DNA from: Bdellovibrionota bacterium
GTDB lineage: Bacteria > Bdellovibrionota > Bacteriovoracia > Bacteriovoracales > Bacteriovoracaceae
DNA length: 15,964 bases
Direction: 5' to 3'
Assembly (NCBI GenBank): GCA_030836365.1
Contig: JAURQB010000217.1
Span: 1-15,964 of the forward strand
Positions 13,198-15,964 of this stretch are shown here, piece by piece (within the stretch, counting starts at the first letter, position 1; each line of letters begins with the position of its first letter). The notes below the pieces were generated by a model. The model was not told where the DNA came from, ran no database searches, and saw nothing but the letters and a program-made list of their open reading frames with translations. Made by a program: the position numbers and the translations under genes.

Positions 13198-14427
13198 ATG
13201 GAAAAAATTAAGGTAGCAAACCCTGTAGTTGAGCTTGATGGCGATGAGATGACGCGAATTATCTGGAAATTTATTAAAGACCAGTTAATCCTTCCTTACC
13301 TTGAATTAGACATCAAATATTATGACCTTGGAATGGAAAGCCGAGATAAAACGGAAGACATGATCACCGTAGAGGCAGCAGACGCCATCAAAAAGTACGG
13401 CGTAGGAATCAAATGTGCGACGATCACTCCAGATGAGCAACGAGTTGAAGAGTTCAATTTAAAACAAATGTGGAGATCTCCAAACGGTACAATCAGAAAC
13501 ATCATCGGTGGTACTGTATTCAGAGAACCAATCGTTTGTAAGAACGTTCCAAAACTAGTTCCAGGTTGGACAAAGCCAATCTGTATTGGCCGACACGCGC
13601 ATGGTGATCAATATAAAGCCGTAGATTTCCTTACTCAAGGAAAAGGTAAACTGACTATCACTTACACACCTGAAAATGGAGAGGCACAAACTCATGAAGT
13701 TTATGACTTTAACGATGATGGTGTTGCTCTCGCTATGTACAACACTGATGAATCTATTATTGGATTTGCAAGAAGTTGTTTTAATGTTGCCCTTGCAAAA
13801 AAATGGCCTCTATACCTCAGTACAAAAAATACAATTCTTAAAAAATATGACGGTCGCTTTAAAGACCTATTTCAAAAAGTTTATGAAGAAGAATTCAAAG
13901 CAAAAATGGATGAGCATGGTCTTATTTATGAGCACAGACTCATTGATGACCTCGTTGCTTGTGCAATTAAATGGAACGGTGGATTTGTTTGGGCGTGTAA
14001 AAACTACGATGGTGACGTTCAGTCGGACATTGTCGCTCAAGGTTTTGGTTCTCTTGGCCTAATGACTTCTACTCTTATTTCACCAGATGGCAAAACATTT
14101 GAAGCTGAAGCTGCACACGGTACTGTTACACGTCACTACAGACAGCACCAACAAGGTAAGAAAACATCAACAAACCCAATTGCTTCTATTTTTGCCTGGA
14201 CAAGAGGTCTTGCTCACCGAGGAAAAATGGACGGTAATCAAGCCCTCGTTGACTTCTGTAATAAACTTGAAGAAGTGTGTATTGAAACAGTTGAAAGTGG
14301 CTTAATGACAAAAGACCTAGCGCTTTGTATTCACGGAAAAGATCTTCGTGAAGAGCACTATCTTAATACAGAAGATTTTCTTGATGCACTCAATGAGGGC
14401 CTCAAGGCAAAAATGTTTGACTCATAA
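13198..14427 (+). CDS. icd: NADP-dependent isocitrate dehydrogenase, eukaryote-like type
   Basis: TCA-cycle enzyme oxidising isocitrate to 2-oxoglutarate and CO2 with NADP+. The 409 residues align closely with the homodimeric eukaryote-like subfamily, human IDH1/2-type, rather than with E. coli Icd. Substrate motifs are SPNGTIRNIIGGTVFRE (R100, R109) and GRHAHGDQY, where R132 sits at the same number as human IDH1 R132. The metal-binding aspartates lie in RLIDDLV and NYDGDVQSD (about 250-277). The NADP 2'-phosphate loop HGTVTRHYRQHQQGKKTSTNP carries the Arg-His pair typical of NADP specificity. I prefer the second of two adjacent ATGs (13198) because AAGGA then has seven-base spacing; the alternative at 13195 adds one Met. 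It has its own promoter. Confidence 0.96.
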   Translation: MEKIKVANPVVELDGDEMTRIIWKFIKDQLILPYLELDIKYYDLGMESRDKTEDMITVEAADAIKKYGVGIKCATITPDEQRVEEFNLKQMWRSPNGTIRNIIGGTVFREPIVCKNVPKLVPGWTKPICIGRHAHGDQYKAVDFLTQGKGKLTITYTPENGEAQTHEVYDFNDDGVALAMYNTDESIIGFARSCFNVALAKKWPLYLSTKNTILKKYDGRFKDLFQKVYEEEFKAKMDEHGLIYEHRLIDDLVACAIKWNGGFVWACKNYDGDVQSDIVAQGFGSLGLMTSTLISPDGKTFEAEAAHGTVTRHYRQHQQGKKTSTNPIASIFAWTRGLAHRGKMDGNQALVDFCNKLEEVCIETVESGLMTKDLALCIHGKDLREEHYLNTEDFLDALNEGLKAKMFDS

Positions 14428-14487
14428 TATCAGGTAACGACTTTTTCAAAAAAACGACTAAACAAGCAAATTTTTCCTAAACATTTT

Positions 14488-14523
14488 TTTTCCTCCTCCG
14501 ATCACTTTGATAGAGGAGGAAAA
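14488..14523 (+). promoter_or_regulatory. Long hairpin sequestering the Shine-Dalgarno of the zinc-ribbon gene
   Basis: TTTTCCTCCTC (14488-14498) is perfectly complementary to GAGGAGGAAAA (14513-14523), 11 bp. Inside, ATCA (14501-14504) pairs with TGAT (14508-14511). The GAGGAGG ribosome binding site is wholly inside the stem, one base before the ATG region at 14525. No T-run follows on either strand, so it is not a terminator. If transcription starts upstream of 14488, initiation would need the stem to open. Confidence 0.65.
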
Positions 14524-14524
14524 T

Positions 14525-14764
14525 ATGTCTTTAGACATCAATGCTCAAACAAAAGTATTAATTAAGCGTTGTCACGTATGTGGCCACCTTAATGAGTCTT
14601 CAACAGAGCTTGAACGATGTCAAAAGTGCTCAAAATCCTTTCTTCCAAGTTCTTATTTTTCTAAAGTCCACGACAACACCGGTGTTAAATTTAAACAGCT
14701 CTATTCTCACGTTCATGAGCTTGATGAAAAAGACCTAATCATCGGTATTCACGTCATTTGGTAA
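14525..14764 (+). CDS. Small zinc-ribbon protein, function unknown
   Basis: The 79-residue protein has two CxxC knuckles, CHVCGH (C16, C19) and CQKC (C32, C35), spaced as in a zinc ribbon. A SKSFLPSSYFSK segment and an acidic HVHELDEKDL stretch follow, ending in IGIHVIW. I do not recognise the family; nucleic-acid or protein binding is the usual role of such ribbons. The ATG at 14525 is chosen over one at 14507 because AGGAGG (14514-14519) precedes it at normal spacing and the extra six residues (MIEEEN) are simply translated ribosome binding site. It lies 97 bp after icd with no terminator visible between them, so cotranscription with icd is possible. Confidence 0.78.
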   Translation: MSLDINAQTKVLIKRCHVCGHLNESSTELERCQKCSKSFLPSSYFSKVHDNTGVKFKQLYSHVHELDEKDLIIGIHVIW

Positions 14765-14804
14765 TGGTTTTTTACTTTTTAAAATAACACATACCAGCTA
14801 GTCA

Positions 14805-14834
14805 TCGACAGTTTCATCATTTAATATTTATCCT
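14805..14834 (+). promoter_or_regulatory. Candidate promoter of recJ
   Basis: TCGACA (14805-14810, 5/6) and TATCCT (14829-14834, 4/6) have an 18-base spacer. The predicted start is near 14841, 15 bases before the recJ ATG. That would leave only a short leader with AAGGG, so this is tentative. Confidence 0.35.
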
Positions 14835-14855
14835 TTGAAATTAAGGGATTAATTC

Positions 14856-15964
14856 ATGCTTCAGCCACAAACGCATCGACAACTGCCACAAGTCATCACC
14901 GAGTTACTAAAAAAAAGAGAAATTACTGATGTTGAAGACTACTTATCTTGGGACCTAAAAAAACTGCCCTTACTAACTGAGCTAAAAGACCTTTCAAAAG
15001 GGGCAAGCCGTTTAATTGAGGCAATCAATAAGAAAGAAATTATCTCAGTTTATGGTGATTACGATGTTGATGGTACTACAAGCTGCGCACTTCTTTGGCA
15101 CTTTTTTAAGATGATTAATGTTGAAGTTGAATGTATTCTACCAAGTCGTTTCGTTGAAGGATATGGCATCCACCCTCCAACAATCGATGAAGCGTTGGAG
15201 AAAAAAATAAATGTTCTCATTACTGTTGATTGCGGAATCACGAATAACGAAACAGCAAACTACGCGAGAGAAAAAGGAATTGATCTCATTATTACAGATC
15301 ACCATAAAGACGCAAGAGAGGAGATGCCAAACGCTTTTGCTGTTATTAATCCTAATAGACGAGATGAAAATTTATCAGCTCCGTTAACGGCGCTCGCTGG
15401 TGTTGGAGTTGCCTTTGCTCTTGCCTTAGAAATTAAAAATCAACTCGCAAGACAAGGAGTGCAAACACCAAGCATCTACCCTCTCTTGCAATTAGTTGCG
15501 GTTGGTACAATTTGCGACCTGGCTAAATTAAATCCAATGAATCTCAAGATGTGTCGCCACGGACTAAAGCAAATACCAAAAAGCCAGTATGCCGGAATTC
15601 GTGCCTTTTTTACGCCTGAAGAGCGAGAGCTCTCTTTTATGCCAAGTGAGAAAATAAGCTTTGGCGTTGGCCCTTTAATCAATTCCAAAGGACGCCTTGA
15701 TCATCCAAAAGAGGCACTTAATTTACTTATTTCAGATGATAGTGATGATGCATTTAAATCCTATTCAATTCTTCACTCTTCCAATACAGAGAGGAAATTT
15801 ATTCAAAGTGAGGTCTATAAGGAAGCAATTGCACTTATTAATGAATCTGGTGAAACTGAGCAGAAAATTAATATCGTTTACCAACCTCATTGGCACGAAG
15901 GAGTTATTGGCATCGTTGCCAGTAAGTTGGTTGAAACATACCGAGTCCCTGCAATGGTTTTTAC
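14856..15964 (+). CDS. recJ: Single-stranded-DNA exonuclease RecJ, N-terminal part (runs off window)
   Basis: 5'-3' exonuclease on single-stranded DNA, used in RecF-pathway recombination, mismatch and base-excision repair. The frame is open from ATG 14856 (AAGGG about nine bases upstream) to the right edge, giving 369 residues of about 570 expected. DHH-family motifs are in order: GDYDVDGTTS (D68, D70, D72), VDCGIT (D125), the DHH signature ITDHHKD (D148, H149, H150), GTICDLAKL (D221), GPLINSKGRLD (272-282) and the DHHA1-domain motif PHWHEGVIGIVASKL (344-358). The usual GPRxNAxGR has Leu for the first Arg here. The OB-fold C-terminus lies outside the window. Confidence 0.95.
   Translation, partial: MLQPQTHRQLPQVITELLKKREITDVEDYLSWDLKKLPLLTELKDLSKGASRLIEAINKKEIISVYGDYDVDGTTSCALLWHFFKMINVEVECILPSRFVEGYGIHPPTIDEALEKKINVLITVDCGITNNETANYAREKGIDLIITDHHKDAREEMPNAFAVINPNRRDENLSAPLTALAGVGVAFALALEIKNQLARQGVQTPSIYPLLQLVAVGTICDLAKLNPMNLKMCRHGLKQIPKSQYAGIRAFFTPEERELSFMPSEKISFGVGPLINSKGRLDHPKEALNLLISDDSDDAFKSYSILHSSNTERKFIQSEVYKEAIALINESGETEQKINIVYQPHWHEGVIGIVASKLVETYRVPAMVF

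Noticed and set aside
14488..14523. Hairpin read as the icd terminator
   Set aside because: The stem is strong but no T-run follows on the plus strand. The 3' arm is the ribosome binding site of the next gene.
1..15964. CRISPR arrays, insertion sequences, or a known defence or biosynthetic system
   Set aside because: I found no regularly spaced repeats, transposase motifs or recognisable defence genes in any part read.

Overview
The window is AT-rich bacterial DNA with short intergenic gaps and clear AGGAGG-type ribosome binding sites. It carries housekeeping genes mixed with secreted proteins and lipoproteins of unknown family. My best guess is a Gram-negative of the Bdellovibrionota, in particular a Bacteriovorax-like organism. 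This is inference from protein flavour: a eukaryote-type IleRS, a eukaryote-type NADP isocitrate dehydrogenase, a Bacteroidota-like 2-oxoacid dehydrogenase E2, many lipoproteins and an outer-membrane barrel. No 16S rRNA or other decisive marker is present.

Layout: 1-3266 (+) holds the 3' part of ileS, translationally coupled to a secreted protein of unknown function. 3265-4056 (-) holds rpsU with its terminator, then a small secreted four-cysteine protein. 4250-5101 (+) is a secreted endonuclease I, divergent from the four-cysteine protein across a gap with a paired 15-bp repeat. 5118-5864 (-) is a membrane-anchored helical protein, followed by a 335-bp gene-free gap. 6145-8916 (-) is an lpdA-E2 operon for a 2-oxoacid dehydrogenase complex, with promoter and terminator but no E1 gene beside it. 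9006-10103 (+) holds a DnaQ-type exonuclease with a WYL-like tail, then a small two-helix membrane protein.

10118-10235 is tRNA-Gly(GCC) with a good promoter. The next 390 bp is non-coding: a 96-bp direct repeat that includes a copy of the tRNA 3' end, a perfect terminator hairpin and further stem-loops. 10625-13046 (+) holds an outer-membrane barrel and two lipoproteins ending in a strong terminator. 13132-14427 (+) is icd with its own promoter. 14525-14764 (+) is a small zinc-ribbon protein whose Shine-Dalgarno lies inside a long hairpin. 14856 to the right edge is the N-terminal two-thirds of recJ.

Icd makes 2-oxoglutarate, while E2 and Lpd belong to a complex that may consume it, so two parts of central carbon metabolism lie near each other. 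RecJ and the exonuclease are DNA-processing enzymes. The most unusual signals are non-coding: the tRNA-Gly tail duplication, the SD-sequestering hairpin and the twin repeats between the nuclease and the four-cysteine gene. I found no CRISPR array, insertion sequence, integrase or recognisable defence system.
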